DNA of 64,000 nucleotides from Pyronema omphalodes (lineage: Eukaryota > Ascomycota > Pezizomycetes > Pezizales > Pyronemataceae): positions 888,824 through 952,823 of the forward strand of contig JAJJXM010000015.1 of NCBI GenBank assembly GCA_024516155.1, given 5' to 3'. The translations under genes were made by a program, and so were the position numbers. A model generated the notes under the pieces. The model saw nothing but the letters and a program-made list of their open reading frames with translations, made no database searches and was not told the DNA's origin. This document shows positions 10,038-22,035 of this stretch, piece by piece (within the stretch, counting starts at the first letter, position 1; the number at the start of each line of letters is the position of its first letter).

Positions 10038-11373
10038 ACTTATCGACGAAGGACACTGGCAGCAAATCGTGAACGCCGCCTCCATGACCCAGTTCCCTGA
10101 CGGCCATGAACCGCTTACTTTCACCAAACAACTCGCGCAATCCATCCTAGACGCCCAAGACCATCCCACGGGCTACCTCTTAAACGACCTCGCGGAAACC
10201 CCCGGCTCCCGTAACAGCACTCGGGTCTCCAGCCCTGTCGCCTCCCGCGCCCCGGAAGCTCCCACCCCTGCCCCCATTCCCCCTGTCGTTATCCAGACTG
10301 GCTCCGTCCAGGTTTATCCAAATGGCCCAGAAACAGTGTCGCGAACCGCCGCACCCCCTACCACAGCCGCAGCCGCAGCCCCCGCCCCCGCTATGATCGC
10401 ACCAGTTCCAAGACTTCCCCCCCGAGACCCCGAAATCCTCCTAACTCCGGAGGAACAAGCAGATACGAATGAAATTCACTACTACGAGAAGGAGCTCACC
10501 CGCCAGCGTGAACTCATCAACGCGCTACTCGCCTCCCCTGGCATCCGCGTTACCGGAGACAAAATCTCGGATGCGGCAACCTTCGATGGGTCCAACAGGG
10601 AGGACCTCCGCCGCTTTGTCTCCTTGCTTCGCATCAAGTTGGTGAGCAACGAACTACGCTTCCCAACCCCTCACAAACGGATTTCTTATGCCATGGGCCG
10701 CCTCCGCGGACGCGCCTTGGATCAGATTCTTCCTTACATCAAGGAAAATGGCAACCGCTGGGCCCTCAAAGACGTCGAGGACGTCATTAAAATATTACAG
10801 CATACCTTTGGAGACCCGGACGAGCGCGCAACGGCTCGTTTCAAACTACAAAATCTCCGACAGAACAACCGCGAATTTTCGGACTACTATGCAGAGTTCT
10901 CCCGCTTAGTCGCGGAGTCATGCTGAGACGAAGCCGCCACCATGGATGCTCTGCGTAACGGCCTGTCCCTCGAGTTGCACGAAAAGTTAGTTGGCGCCCC
11001 TCCCACCACTACAATGCACGAATTTGTTGACCAGTGCCAAAGATTGGACTCCCAATTGAGAGCACTTGAGAACCTCCGCAAGCTGCGTACCAACCGCGGC
11101 CAAGTTAAACCCACTACCGCTGCCACCCCCGCCACCAGTCGCCCCACCCCCGCTACCCAAGCCACCACCGCCTCCTCCAGCAAGCAAACCCCTGCCAAGG
11201 GACCCCGTCAGAAACTGTCGGCACAGGAGCGCGCGACCCGCCTGTCAGAAGGACGTTGCCTCTACTGCGGTGGCCTCGGCCACATGGCTGCGTCGTGCCC
11301 CGCCAAGACGAATGTTCAAGTGGCGAGCGTGGAATTATTGGATAATGAAGAAGAGGTGTCGGGAAAAGAATAA
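10027..11373 (+). pseudogene. gag of copy C, with internal TGA
   Basis: Gag homologue starting MHVKLIDEGHWQQ, with Pro/Ala-rich linker, capsid-like region and zinc knuckle CLYCGGLGHMAASC (about 11263-11304). TGA at 10924-10926 lies at the same codon as in copy B, where D and I have Trp. The frame is otherwise open to TAA 11371-11373. The frameshift heptamer GGGAAAA is at 11361-11367. Confidence 0.9.
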
Positions 11374-11405
11374 ACCAGCTGCAAGAAGATGGCTCTGCCG
11401 CTGGT
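11361..11405 (+). promoter_or_regulatory. -1 frameshift signal of copy C
   Basis: GGGAAAA, six-base spacer with the gag stop, then ACCAGC and GCTGGT arms, as in copies B and I. Confidence 0.72.
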
Positions 11406-12797
11406 GGGAAAATTATTGCTGATACATTGCTATTATCGGGCGCAAGTTTTACTGGAAAGTTAGAATGCAAACACCTTGTTCTCTCTTGCTCCTTGTTTTC
11501 CAATAACCGCTCCGTGAAAACAGTAGCGCTCGTTGACTGCGGCGCCACTGGTATCGCCTTTGTTGACCGCAATTTCGCCCGCCATCACAAACTCCCCCTA
11601 ACCCCCCTATCCACCGCCCGAACGGTCGAAGTTATCGACGGCCGCCCCATATCCTCAGGAAAAATCACACACCTCGCCCAAGTAGAGTGTACCATCAATG
11701 GTCACTCGGAAACCCTTCCCATGTTCGTCACCAAGTTGGGTCACTACCCGGTGGTGTTGGGCATCCCCTTGTTGAAGAAACACGACGTAACAATAAGCTT
11801 CAGTTCCAACACTGTAAGCTTCGACTCCCAATACTGCCTAAGGAACTGCACCCCGTTGCCTGTAAGCACAACCGGTGTCGAGGTCCTGGACTCGAGGCCC
11901 CCTCCCGCTGTCCACGAGCCCGACACAAACCCCATGCCGGAGTTAGAAGACTCGGTCCCCGACCCCCCGGACAAACCCCCAATAGCGATCTCAAGTCTAA
12001 CCATCTCCGACTTCAAAGAAATGGTAGAAGACGAAAGCCTGACAGTGTTCTCGCTATCGTTGGACGAGATCACCGTCGCCCTACAAGACAAGCCCCCCCT
12101 CACGGATGAGGAACTGAAAGACATGATCCCCGAAGAGTACTATGACTACCTCGATTTATTCAAGGAGGTCAACGCGAAGGAACTCCCCCCACACCGACCC
12201 TACGACCACAAGATCCCTCTGAAAGAGGGATTCCTCCCCCCCCTTTGGTCCGTTATACTCGCTGTCGCGCAACGAGTTGCAGACGCTGAAAGCGTGGCTC
12301 GATGAGAATTTGGAGAAAGGCTTTATACAACGCTCCCAATCATCAGCCGCCTCGCCGATATTATTCGTGAAAAAATCAGACGGATCCCTACGCCTATGCG
12401 TCGATTACCGAAGACTGAATGAAGGTACCGAGAAGAACCGGTACCCGCTGCCATTGATACAGGAAACGATGATGAATCTTTCCAAAGCTCAATACTTTAC
12501 GACCCTAGATGTCCGCAGCGCTTATAACCTTATCAGAATGGCAGAGGGCGAAGAATGGAAGACGGCCTTCCGCACAAGGTACGGCCTATTCGAGTCGAAA
12601 GTGATGCCCTTTGGGCTCACCAACACGCCTGCCGATTTCCAGGCATTTATAAATGATGTCCTGAGACCATACCTAGACCAGTTTTGTACGGCATACTTGG
12701 ACGATATCCTCGTATTCTCCGAAACAAAGCCCGATCACACCGCACACGTCCGAAAGATCTTGGAACGACTCAAACAAGAAAAGCTGCACTTAAAGCC
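11374..12797 (+). pseudogene. pol of copy C, 5' part (protease, RT N-terminal half)
   Basis: Protease motif VDCGATGIAF near 11533, linker, then RT to YLDDILVF and LHLKP at 12797, where copy D is inserted. A frameshift in the C run near 12230-12245 changes GFVPPFGP to a short false tail ending at 12305. The correct RT frame is then open from 12277. The reading frame on the far side (19203 onward) matches once copy D and one AAGCC repeat are removed. Confidence 0.9.
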
Positions 12798-13326
12798 TGT
12801 CAGGGACACGAGAACGGACGTTCAAGGGACACACTGAACACTACCGGCAAGAGGGACTAGGCAGGTTCCGGGACGGGGAACGGCAGGACAAGGACCGAAG
12901 TGCTCGTCAGACGGACGGCACACTAAACAGGGACAGGGACAAGGACAAGAGTGACGTAGGACTTAGGAGAAGAAATCTTATATTAGGATCAAGGAGAAGA
13001 CACAAGACGTTCGATGGAGAATCTCGACAACGGGGAGGCAAGCCTCCTTATGTACAAAGGGGCGGCCAGCACTCTTGCTGGGCCGTCATACAATCATCGC
13101 TACATGAGCTTCCGTTCTCCATCGATTCAACTGCGACGCCACAGCTCTCCAGCTCGTGGTACGTCATCCATCATCAATCATCCTCTCAGTCAACATGGCA
13201 CGGCACACACAACAACACAACAACACAACGGCAACACAACACGGCAAGACAACGGCACGATGTCAATCAACAACCACGACAACATGATGACGCAACACAA
13301 CGGCTCGTCAGCCGTGTGCCGTGACA
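12798..13326 (-). repeat. 3' LTR of copy D (529 bp)
   Basis: Reverse orientation: starts TGTCAGGGACACG and ends GCCGTGTGCCGTGACA on the plus strand. By eye identical to 18674-19202. The C-rich primer tract GTACCCCCCCGTT (13327 onward) borders it. Confidence 0.95.
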
Positions 13327-13337
13327 GTACCCCCCCG

Positions 13338-16300
13338 TTAGGCTCGAGTTCCTACGAGAGGAGAAGGTTTGTCTGGGTATAACTGGTGAAATCTCTCAGC
13401 GGCCTCAGTTTCGGATAGGTTCGTTTCCGGTTCCCAGGTTGGAGAGTCATGGCCGGTCCACTTGACGAGGTACTGCAGGTTTCCTCTTGACCAACGGCTA
13501 TCCAGAATTTCATCCACGAACCATTCTTCTTCGCCGTCTACTACTACCGGTAGGGGCGGTGGAATAATCTGGCCAGGGAGGGGGTCCGAAGGGGCTGGGT
13601 TTAGTAGGGACACGGGGAAGGTCCTGTGGTGTTTCATGGTCTCCGGTATATCCAATTCATAGGCGTGGGATCCAATAGGCCGTAACACGGTGAAGGGGCC
13701 TAGGTGTTTATTTTCTAGTTTCTTTGAGGGGCGGCGGGTTCTTAGGTTGCGGGCGTCCAGCCATACCAGGTCTCCTGGTTTGAAGACCGGCGCGGGGAGT
13801 CGGGAATTGTCGGCGGCTTCTATGTGGCGGGCTTGGGCGTATTTCATTTCCGAACGTAAGACGTCATGGATGTGTGACATCCTTTCCGCTACCTCGTTCG
13901 CTTTCACTTCCTCAGGATTGTCGGTCCTGATTTCCAGTTCGAAAGAGCACTTGGGGTGTCGACCATATATAGCGTAGAACGGAGACAGCGACGTTGTATC
14001 CGATACTTGGTTATTTGCAGCAAATTCTGCCAGTGGTAAAAATTTCTTCCAATCGTCTTGTAAATAACAGACGTACGCGCGGAGATATTGCTCCGTAACC
14101 GCGTTAATTCTCTCTGTTTGGCCGTCGGTTTGGGGATGTAAGGCCGTACTCGTGGCAATTTCGATACCCATGCAATTCGCCAAGTGTTTCCAGAAATGGG
14201 CCACAAATTGCTGACCGCGGTCGGACACTACTGTGTCTGGTAGGCCGTGTAGTTTGAATACGTTTTCCAGGAAGAGTTGTGCGAAGCCTTCTGCGTCTAT
14301 CGTGGAATGACAGGGCACTAAGTGCCGCTGTTTCGTTAGTCGGCAAACGATCGCACATATTGCGTCGAAGCCTTCTGATGTCGGTAGTCCAGTAACAAAA
14401 TCCACCGATATATTCTGCCAAGGGTGGTGCGGAACCGGTAGGGGCTTCAGGGTTCCATAGGGTGCGTGGCGGGTAGCCTTTGTTCTTTTACAGGTGTGGC
14501 AATTTCGGACGAATTGGTCCACATCTTTTCTCATCGAGGGCCAGTAATAATTCCTGGCGAGGAGTTCGAAAGTCTTCGCACGGCCCGGGTGTCCCATGGT
14601 GGGGGGGTCGTGGTGATCTTGCAGTAGTTTCAATCGTAGCTTATCCAGCGCGGGAACATAGAGGCAATCTCGGTAGTACAATCTGTTTTCTAACACGGAG
14701 CAATCGGCGAGCGATATGTCCTTACAGATTTGTGTGCCATCTTCCAGCATTCCCAACACTCGGTTGGGGAATGAATCTGTCTTGTAGCCCTCTGTGAACA
14801 GGAGGTCTACTTCGGAAGGTGCAAGTTTCATGGGCGGGGTCATGCATAACTGAAAGTTTTGTGGCTTTAGAACAGCTTGCTGATTCGCTAGTATGCGTTC
14901 GTCTCCCTCTCCCGGGAGGTCGGCGGCTCGTCTTGTCAGGGCGTCCGGTTTTCCTCCCAACGTTCCCGGTCGGTAGGTGATCACAAAGTTGAACCGAGAC
15001 AGGAATTCGGACCAGCATGCTTGTCGTCTGTTTAGTAGCTTTGTCGTCATGAAGTATTCGAGATTCTTGTGATCTGTCAATACTTTTATAGGGAAGGCGG
15101 AGCCCTCTAAGTGGGGACGCCATTCCTCAAAACAACGAACTATTGCCAGTAGTTCTTTGTCGTAGATTTCGTAGTTGCATTCTGCCGGGGAATGCTTCTT
15201 GGAATAAAATGCGACGGGGTGTAACACGTTGTCGTCGTCGTATTGTGATAAAACTCCAGCGGACACATAGTCAGATGCGTCTGTTTCTACTACAATCGGT
15301 TTCTCGTAGTCGAAGTGCTTGAGGATAGGTGCTGATGTAAATGCGTCCTTCAGTCGGTCGAAGGCGCTCTGCTGATCTTTACCCCAGACAAAGGGGATTG
15401 CTTTACCATCTTTCTTTTTGGTCAGAGCTGTCAGCGGGGAGACCACTTTTGAGTAGTCTTTGATAAATCTTCGGTAGAAATTCGCGAAGCCTAGGAACTC
15501 TTGGACTTGTTTCAAATTGGTTGGTTCCTTCCAATCTCTCACTGTGGCTACTTTGGAATCCATCATGCGCGCGCCGTGGCGGCCGATGTTGTAGCCCAGG
15601 TACTGTACTTCTGCCTTAGCAAATTTACACTTCTCTGGCTTCAAGTGCAGTTTTTCTTGTTTGAGTCGTTCCAAGATCTTTCGGACGTGTGCGGTGTGAT
15701 CGGACTTTGTTTCGGAGAATACGAGGATATCGTCCAAGTATGCCGTACAAAACTGGTCTAGGTATGGTCTCAGGACATCATTTATAAATGCCTGGAAATC
15801 GGCAGGCGCGTTGGTGAGCCCAAAGGGCATCACTTTCGATTCAAACAGGCCGTACCGTGTGCGGAAGGCCGTCTTCCATTCTTCGCCTTCTGCCATTCTG
15901 ATAAGGTTATAAGCGCTGCGGACATCAAGGGTCGTAAAGTATTGAGCTTTGCAAAGATTCATCATCGTTTCCTGTATCAATGGCAGCGGGTACCGGTTCT
16001 TCTCGGTACCTTCATTCAGTCTTCGGTAGTCGACACACAGGCGTAGGGATCCGTCTGATTTTTTCACGAATAATATCGGCGAGGCGGCTGGTGATTGGGA
16101 GCGTTGTATAAATCCTTTCTCCAAATCTCATCGAGCCATGTTTTCAGCGTCTGCAACTCGTTGCGTGACAGCGAGTATAGCGGGCCAAAGGGGGGAACGA
16201 ATCCCTCTTTCAGTGGGATCTTGTGGTCGTAGGGTCGGTGCGGGGGAAGTTCCTTCGCGTTGACCTCCTTGAATAAATCGAGGTAGTCATGATACTCCTC

Positions 16301-17058
16301 GGGGATCATGTCTTTCAGTTCGTCGTCCGTGAGGGGGGGCTTGTCTTGTAGGGCGACGGTGATCTCGTCCAACGATAGCGAGAACACTGTCAGGCTTTCG
16401 TCTTCTACCATTTCCTTGAAGTCGGAGATGGTTAGACTTGAGATCTCTATTGGGGGTTCGTCCGGGGGGTCGGGGACCGAGTCTTCCAACTCCGGCAAGG
16501 GGTCTGTGTCGGGCTCGTGGACAGCGGGAGGGGGCCTCGAGTCCAGGACCTCGACACCGGTTGTGCTCACAGGCAACGGGGTGCAGTTCCTTAGGCAGTA
16601 TTGGGAGTCGAAGCTTACAGTGTTGGAACTGAAGCTTATTGTTACATCGTGTTTTTTCAACCAGGGGATACCCAACACCACCGGGTAGTGACCCAGCTTG
16701 GTGACAAACATAGGAAGGGTTTCCGAGTGACCGTTGATGGTACACTCTACTTGGGCGAGGTGTGTTATCTTTCCTGAGGATATGGGGCGGCCGTCGATAA
16801 CTTCGACCGTTCGGGCGGTGGATAGGGGGGTTAGGGGGAGTTTGTGATGGCGGGCGAAATTCCGGTCAACAAAGGCGATACCAGTGGCGCCGCAGTCAAC
16901 GAGCGCTACTGTTTTCACGGAGCGGTTATTGGAAAACAAGGAACAGGAGAGGACAAGGTGTTTGCATTCTAACTTTCCAGTAAAACTTGCGCCCGATAAT
17001 AGCAATGTATCAGCAATAGTATTCCCACCAGCGGCAGAGCCATCTTCTTGCAGCTGGT
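13338..17058 (-). pseudogene. pol of copy D, one frameshift
   Basis: Nearly intact chromovirus pol. The downstream frame 16124-13338 (928 codons) holds RT with YLDDILVF, RNase H, integrase (HHCC; DFVTG, SDRGQQF, DGQTERIN) and chromodomain. The upstream frame 17005-16064 holds protease (VDCGATG) and the RT N-terminal part. They are separated by loss of one T near 16127 (CCAAATCTC against CCAAATTCTC in copy I). The integrase core reads SDRGQQF where other copies have SDRGPQF. The upstream frame reaches back to the gag frameshift signal (17065-17071). Confidence 0.93.
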
Positions 17059-18406
17059 TTATTCTTTTCCCGACACTTCTTCTTCAGCATCAACTAATTC
17101 CACGCTCGCCACTTTAACATTCGTCTTGGCGGGGCACGACGCAGCCATGTGGCCGAGGCCACCGCAGTAGAGGCAACGTCCTTCTGATAGGCGGGTCGCG
17201 CGCTCCTGTGCCGACAGTTTCTGACGGGGTCCCTGGGCCGGGGTTTGCTTGCTGGAGGAGGCGGTGGTGGCTTGGGTAGCGGGGTTGGGGCGACTGGTGG
17301 CGGGGGTGGCGGTGGTAGTGGTCTTAACTTGGCCGCGGTTGGTACGCAGCTTGCGGAGGTTTTCAAGTGCCCTTAATTGGGAGTCCAATTTTTAACACTG
17401 TTCGACGAATTCGTGCATCGTGGTGGTGGGCGGGGCACCAACCAACTTCTCGTGTAGCTCAAGGGACAGGCCGTTACGCAGGGCATCCATGGTGGCGGCT
17501 TCGTCCCAGCCTAACTCTGCGACTAGGCGGGAGAACTCTGCATAGTAGTCCGAAAATTCGCGGTTGTTCTGTCGGAGATTTTGTAGTTTGAAACGAGCCG
17601 TTGCGCGCTCGTCCGGGTCTCCGAAGGTACGCTGTAAAATTTTGATGACGTCCTCGACGTCGTTGAGAGCCCAGCGGTTGCCGTTTTCCTTGATATAAGG
17701 AAGAATCTGATCCAGGGCGCGTCCGCGGAGGCGGCCCATGGCGTAAGAAATCCGTTTATGGGGGGTCGGGAAACGTAGTTCATCGCTCACTAATTTGATA
17801 CGGAGCAAGGAGACAAAGCGACGGAGGTCCTCCCTGTTGGACCCGTCGAAGGTTGGCGGATCCGAGATTTTGTCTCCGGTTACGCGGATGCCGGGGGAGG
17901 CGAGTAGCGCGTTGATGAGTTCACGCTGGCGGGTGAGCTCTTTCTCGTAGTAGTGGATCTCGTTTGTATCGGCTTGTTCCTCCGGGGTTAGGAGGATCTC
18001 GGGGTCACGGGGGGGGGGGTCTAGGGATTGGTGCGATTATCGCGGGGGCGGGGGCTGCGGCTGCGGCTGTGGTACGGGGTGCGGCGGCTCGCGGTGCTGG
18101 TTCTGGGCCGTTCGGGTAGACCTGGACGGAGCCAGTCTGGATCACGACAGGGGGAATGGGGGCAGGGGTGGGAGCTTCCGGAGCGCGGGAGGCGACAGGG
18201 CTGGATACCCGAGTGCTGTTACGGGAGCCGGGGGTTTCCGCGAGGTCGTTTAAGAGATAACCCGTGGGGTGGTCCTGAGCGTCTAAGATGGATTGTGCGA
18301 GTTGTTTAGTAAAGGTGAGCGGTTCATGGCCGTCGGGGAACTGGGTCATGGCGGCGGCGTTCACAATTTGTTGCCAGTGTCCTTCGTCAATAAGTTTAAT
18401 ATGCAT
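17059..18406 (-). pseudogene. gag of copy D, frameshift and stop
   Basis: Starts at ATG 18406 (MHIKLIDEGHW), overlapping the ORF0 stop. It contains the capsid-like region and the zinc knuckle (about 17140-17180), and ends EEVSGKE at TAA 17059-17061. A G run at 18009-18019 is 11 long against 10 in copy I, shifting frame. TAA near 17395 replaces Trp/Gln context in EQCQKLDS. The Trp codon of GWDEA is intact, unlike B and C. Confidence 0.9.
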
Positions 18407-18638
18407 TCTGGCGGGCTCTGAGGATTGGCTTGAGTCTGATGGTGCGGCGGATGTGCTCCTGATAAGTGTAGTCCTGGAGTTGCCAGCGGACCACAAGGTA
18501 GCAGTTATTTTCTGCTCGTCGGATAGTTCTTCGCACTGCGCCAGCGAATCTGTCGGGGATCCCAAAGGTTTCGTGTAAGGTGTGCGTTTCAAGAGCTTGT
18601 TTTAGTGCGTAGGTCCAGGCAGAACCGGTGCGGTTCAT
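18396..18638 (-). CDS. ORF0, conserved 80-aa leader ORF of copy D
   Basis: Open 80-codon frame, MNRTGSAWTYALKQ to RARQNAY, ending in TAA that overlaps the gag ATG (gag start 18406) by 11 bases. It is the same length and frame as in copies C and I. It has no known domain and is basic. It lies 35 bases from the LTR. Confidence 0.62.
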   Translation of the reverse strand: MNRTGSAWTYALKQALETHTLHETFGIPDRFAGAVRRTIRRAENNCYLVVRWQLQDYTYQEHIRRTIRLKPILRARQNAY

Positions 18639-18673
18639 GCGTGTCGGTTGAATAGTTAATCGATCGAACGTAA

Positions 18674-19202
18674 TGTCAGGGACACGAGAACGGACGTTCA
18701 AGGGACACACTGAACACTACCGGCAAGAGGGACTAGGCAGGTTCCGGGACGGGGAACGGCAGGACAAGGACCGAAGTGCTCGTCAGACGGACGGCACACT
18801 AAACAGGGACAGGGACAAGGACAAGAGTGACGTAGGACTTAGGAGAAGAAATCTTATATTAGGATCAAGGAGAAGACACAAGACGTTCGATGGAGAATCT
18901 CGACAACGGGGAGGCAAGCCTCCTTATGTACAAAGGGGCGGCCAGCACTCTTGCTGGGCCGTCATACAATCATCGCTACATGAGCTTCCGTTCTCCATCG
19001 ATTCAACTGCGACGCCACAGCTCTCCAGCTCGTGGTACGTCATCCATCATCAATCATCCTCTCAGTCAACATGGCACGGCACACACAACAACACAACAAC
19101 ACAACGGCAACACAACACGGCAAGACAACGGCACGATGTCAATCAACAACCACGACAACATGATGACGCAACACAACGGCTCGTCAGCCGTGTGCCGTGA
19201 CA
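18674..19202 (-). repeat. 5' LTR of copy D (529 bp)
   Basis: Identical by eye to 12798-13326. Bordered on the gag side by the self-primer-like sequence ATCGAACGTAA (18663-18673 on the plus strand) and outside by AAGCC. Confidence 0.95.
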
Positions 19203-21512
19203 AAGCCAGAGAAGTGTAAGTTTGCTAAGGCAGAAGTACAGTACCTGGGCTACAACATCGGCCGCGACGGCGCGCGCATGATGGATTCCAAAGTAGCCAC
19301 AGTGAGAGATTGGAAGGAACCAACCAATTTGAAACAGGTCCAAGAGTTCCTAGGCTTCGCGAATGTCTACCGAAGATTTATCAAAGACTACTCAAAAGTG
19401 GTCTCCCCGCTGACGGCTCTGACCAAAAAGAAAGATGGTAAAGCAATCCCCTTTATCTGGGGTAAAGATCAGCAGAGCGCCTTCGACCGACTGAAGGACG
19501 CATTTACATCAGCACCTATTCTCAAGCACTTCGACTACGAGAAACCGATTGTAGTAGAAACAGACGCATCTGACTATGTGTCTGCTGGAGTCTTATCACA
19601 ATACGACGACGATAACGTGTTACACCCCGTCGCATTTTATTCCAAGAAGCATTCCCCGGCAGAATGCAACTACGAAATCTATGACAAAGAACTACTGGCA
19701 ATAGTTCGTTGTTTCGAGGAATGGCGTCCCCACTTGGAGGGCTCCGCCTTCCCTATAAAAGTATTGACAGATCACAAGAATCTCGAATACTTCATGACGA
19801 CAAAGCTACTAAACAGACGACAAGCATGCTGGTCCGAATTCCTGTCTCGGTTCAACTTTGTGATCACCTACCGACCGGGAACGTTGGGAGGAAAACCGGA
19901 CGCCCTGACAAGACGAGCCGCCGACCTCCCGGGAGAGGGAGACGAACGCATACTAGCGAATCAGCAAGCTGTTCTAAAGCCACAAAACTTTCAGTTATGC
20001 ATGACCCCGCCCATGAAACTTGCACCCTCCGAAGTGGACCTCCTGTTTAAAGAGGGCTACAAGACAGATTCATTCCCCAACCGAGTGTTGGGAATGCTGG
20101 AAGACGGTACACAAATCTGTAAGGACATATCACTCGCCGATTGCTCCGTGTTGGAAGACAGATTGTACTACCGAGACTGCCTCTATGTCCCCGCGCTGGA
20201 CAAACTACGATTGAAACTACTACAAGATCACCACGACCCCCCCACCATGGGACACCCGGGCCGTGCAAAGCCTTTCGAACTCCTCGCCAGGAATTATTAC
20301 TGGCCCTCGATGAGAAAAGATGTGGACCAATTCGTCCGAAATTGCCACACTTGTAAAAGGACAAAAGCTACCCGCCACGCACCCTATGGAACCTTGAAAC
20401 CCCTACCGGTCCCGCACCACCCGTGGCAGAATATATCTGTGGACTTCGTTACTGGACTACCGACATCAGAAGGCTTCGACGCAATATGTGCGATCGTTTG
20501 CCGACTCACGAAACAGCGGCACTTAGTGCCCTGTCACTCCACGATAGACGCAGAAGGCTTCGCGCAACCCTTCCTGGAAAACGTATTCGAACTACACGGC
20601 CTGCCGTACACAGTAGTGTCCGACCGCGGCCCGCAATTCGTGGCCAACTTCTGGAAACACCTGGCAAATTGCATGGGTATCGACATTGCCACGAGCACGG
20701 CCTTCCACCCCCAGACCGATGGCCAAACAGAAAGAATCAATGCGGTTACGGAGCAATATCTCCGCGCGTACGTCTGTTATTTACAAGACGACTGGAAGAA
20801 ATTTTTACCACTGGCAGAATTTGCTGCAAATAACCAAGTATCGGATACAACGTCGCTGTCTCTGTTCTACGCTATATATGGCCAACACCCCAAATGCTCC
20901 TTCGAATTGGAAATCAGGATAGACAATCCTGAAGAAGTGAAAGCGAACGAGGTAGAGGAAAGGATGTCACACATCCATGACGTCTTACGTTCTGAAATGA
21001 AATACGCCCAAGCCCGCCACATAGAGGCCGCCGACAATTCCTGACTCCCCGCGCTGGTCTTCAAACCAGGAGACCTAGTATGGCTGGACGCCCGCAACCT
21101 CAGATCCCGCCGCCCCTCAAAGAAACTGGAAAACAAACACCTAGGCCCCTTCACCGTGTTACGGCCCATTGGATCCCACGCCTATGAATTGGATATACCG
21201 GAGACAATGAAACATCATAGGACCTTCCCCGTGTCCCTACAAAACCCAGCCCCTTCGGACCCCCTGCCTGGCCAGATTATCCCACCGCCCCTACCGGTAG
21301 TAGTAGACGGCGAAGAAGAATGGTTCGTGGATGAAATTCTGGATAGCCGTTGGTCAAGAGGAAACCTGCAGTACCTCGTCAAGTGGACCGGCCATGACTC
21401 TCCAACCTGGGAACCGGAAACAAACCTATCCGAAACTGAGGCCGCTGAGAAATTCCATCAGTAATACCCGGACAAGCCTTCTCCTCTCGTAGGAACTCGA
21501 GCCTAACGGGGG
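19203..21512 (+). pseudogene. pol of copy C, 3' part (RT end to chromodomain)
   Basis: Continues pol of copy C: end of RT, RNase H (ETDASDYVSAG near 19559), integrase (HHDPP, CHTCKR, VDFVTG, SDRGPQF, DGQTERIN), GPY/F region and chromodomain (21320-21440). TGA at 21042-21044 replaces CGA (NSRLP in other copies), and TAA at 21462-21464 ends the protein a dozen codons early. A few changes (FELHGLPYT, QFVANFW) are private to this copy. Confidence 0.9.
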
Positions 21513-21517
21513 GGTAC

Positions 21518-22035
21518 TGTCACGGCACACGGCTGACGAGCCGTTGTGTTGTTGCGTTGTCGTTGTTGTTGTCGACATCGTGCCGTTGTCTTGCCGCGTT
21601 GTGTTGTGTTGTCGTTGTGTTGTTGTGTGTGCCGTGCCGTTGTGATTGATAGACTGATTGATGATGGATGACGTACCATGAGCTGGAGAGCTGTGGCGTC
21701 GCAGGTGAATTGATGGAGAACGGAAGCTTTCATGTAGCGATGTTGGATGACGGCCCAGCAAGAGTGCTGGCCGCCCCTTTGTACATAAGGAGGCTTGCCT
21801 CCCCGTTGTCGAGTTCTCCATCGAACGTCTTGTGTCTTTCCCTTGTCCGTAATAAAGACTTCTCCTTTCAGTCCCACGTCATTCTTGTCCTTGTCCCTGT
21901 CCCTGTTTCGTGTGTCGTCCGTCTGACGAGCACTTCGGTCCTTGCCCTTCCGTTCCCCGTCCTGGAACCCGCCTAGTCCCCCTTGCCGGTAGTGTTCAGT
22001 GTGTTCTTTGAACGTCCGTTCCTAGTTCCCTGACA
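21518..22035 (+). repeat. 3' LTR of copy C (518 bp)
   Basis: TGTCA to TGACA, preceded by the GGGGGGGTAC purine tract and followed by the CGTTC duplication. Confidence 0.94.

Larger units (their letters stand above)
12798..19202 (-). mobile_element. Ty3-1 copy D (complete, youngest, nested in C)
   Basis: Minus-strand element of 6405 bp with two 529-bp LTRs that appear identical. It is flanked by AAGCC (12793-12797 and 19203-19207) and inserted into the RT region of copy C. Identical LTRs indicate a very recent insertion. Gag has a G-run frameshift and one stop, and pol has one 1-bp deletion, so D is not autonomous as read. Confidence 0.96.
9242..22035 (+). mobile_element. Ty3-1 copy C (complete, split by copy D)
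   Basis: Plus-strand element with 518-bp LTRs at 9242-9759 and 21518-22035 and target duplication CGTTC on both sides, inserted in the LTR of copy E. Its pol is interrupted at 12797 by minus-strand copy D. Without D the element is about 6.4 kb. The LTRs differ at about eleven positions by eye (about 2 percent), older than B and D. Internal defects are the shared gag TGA, a poly-C frameshift near 12235, TGA at 21042 and an early TAA at 21462-21464. Confidence 0.95.

Noticed and set aside
13190..13300. Short regularly spaced CAACA repeats resembling a repeat array such as CRISPR.
   Set aside because: Low-complexity LTR sequence in a eukaryotic retrotransposon, with no spacer structure and present in every Ty3-1 LTR.
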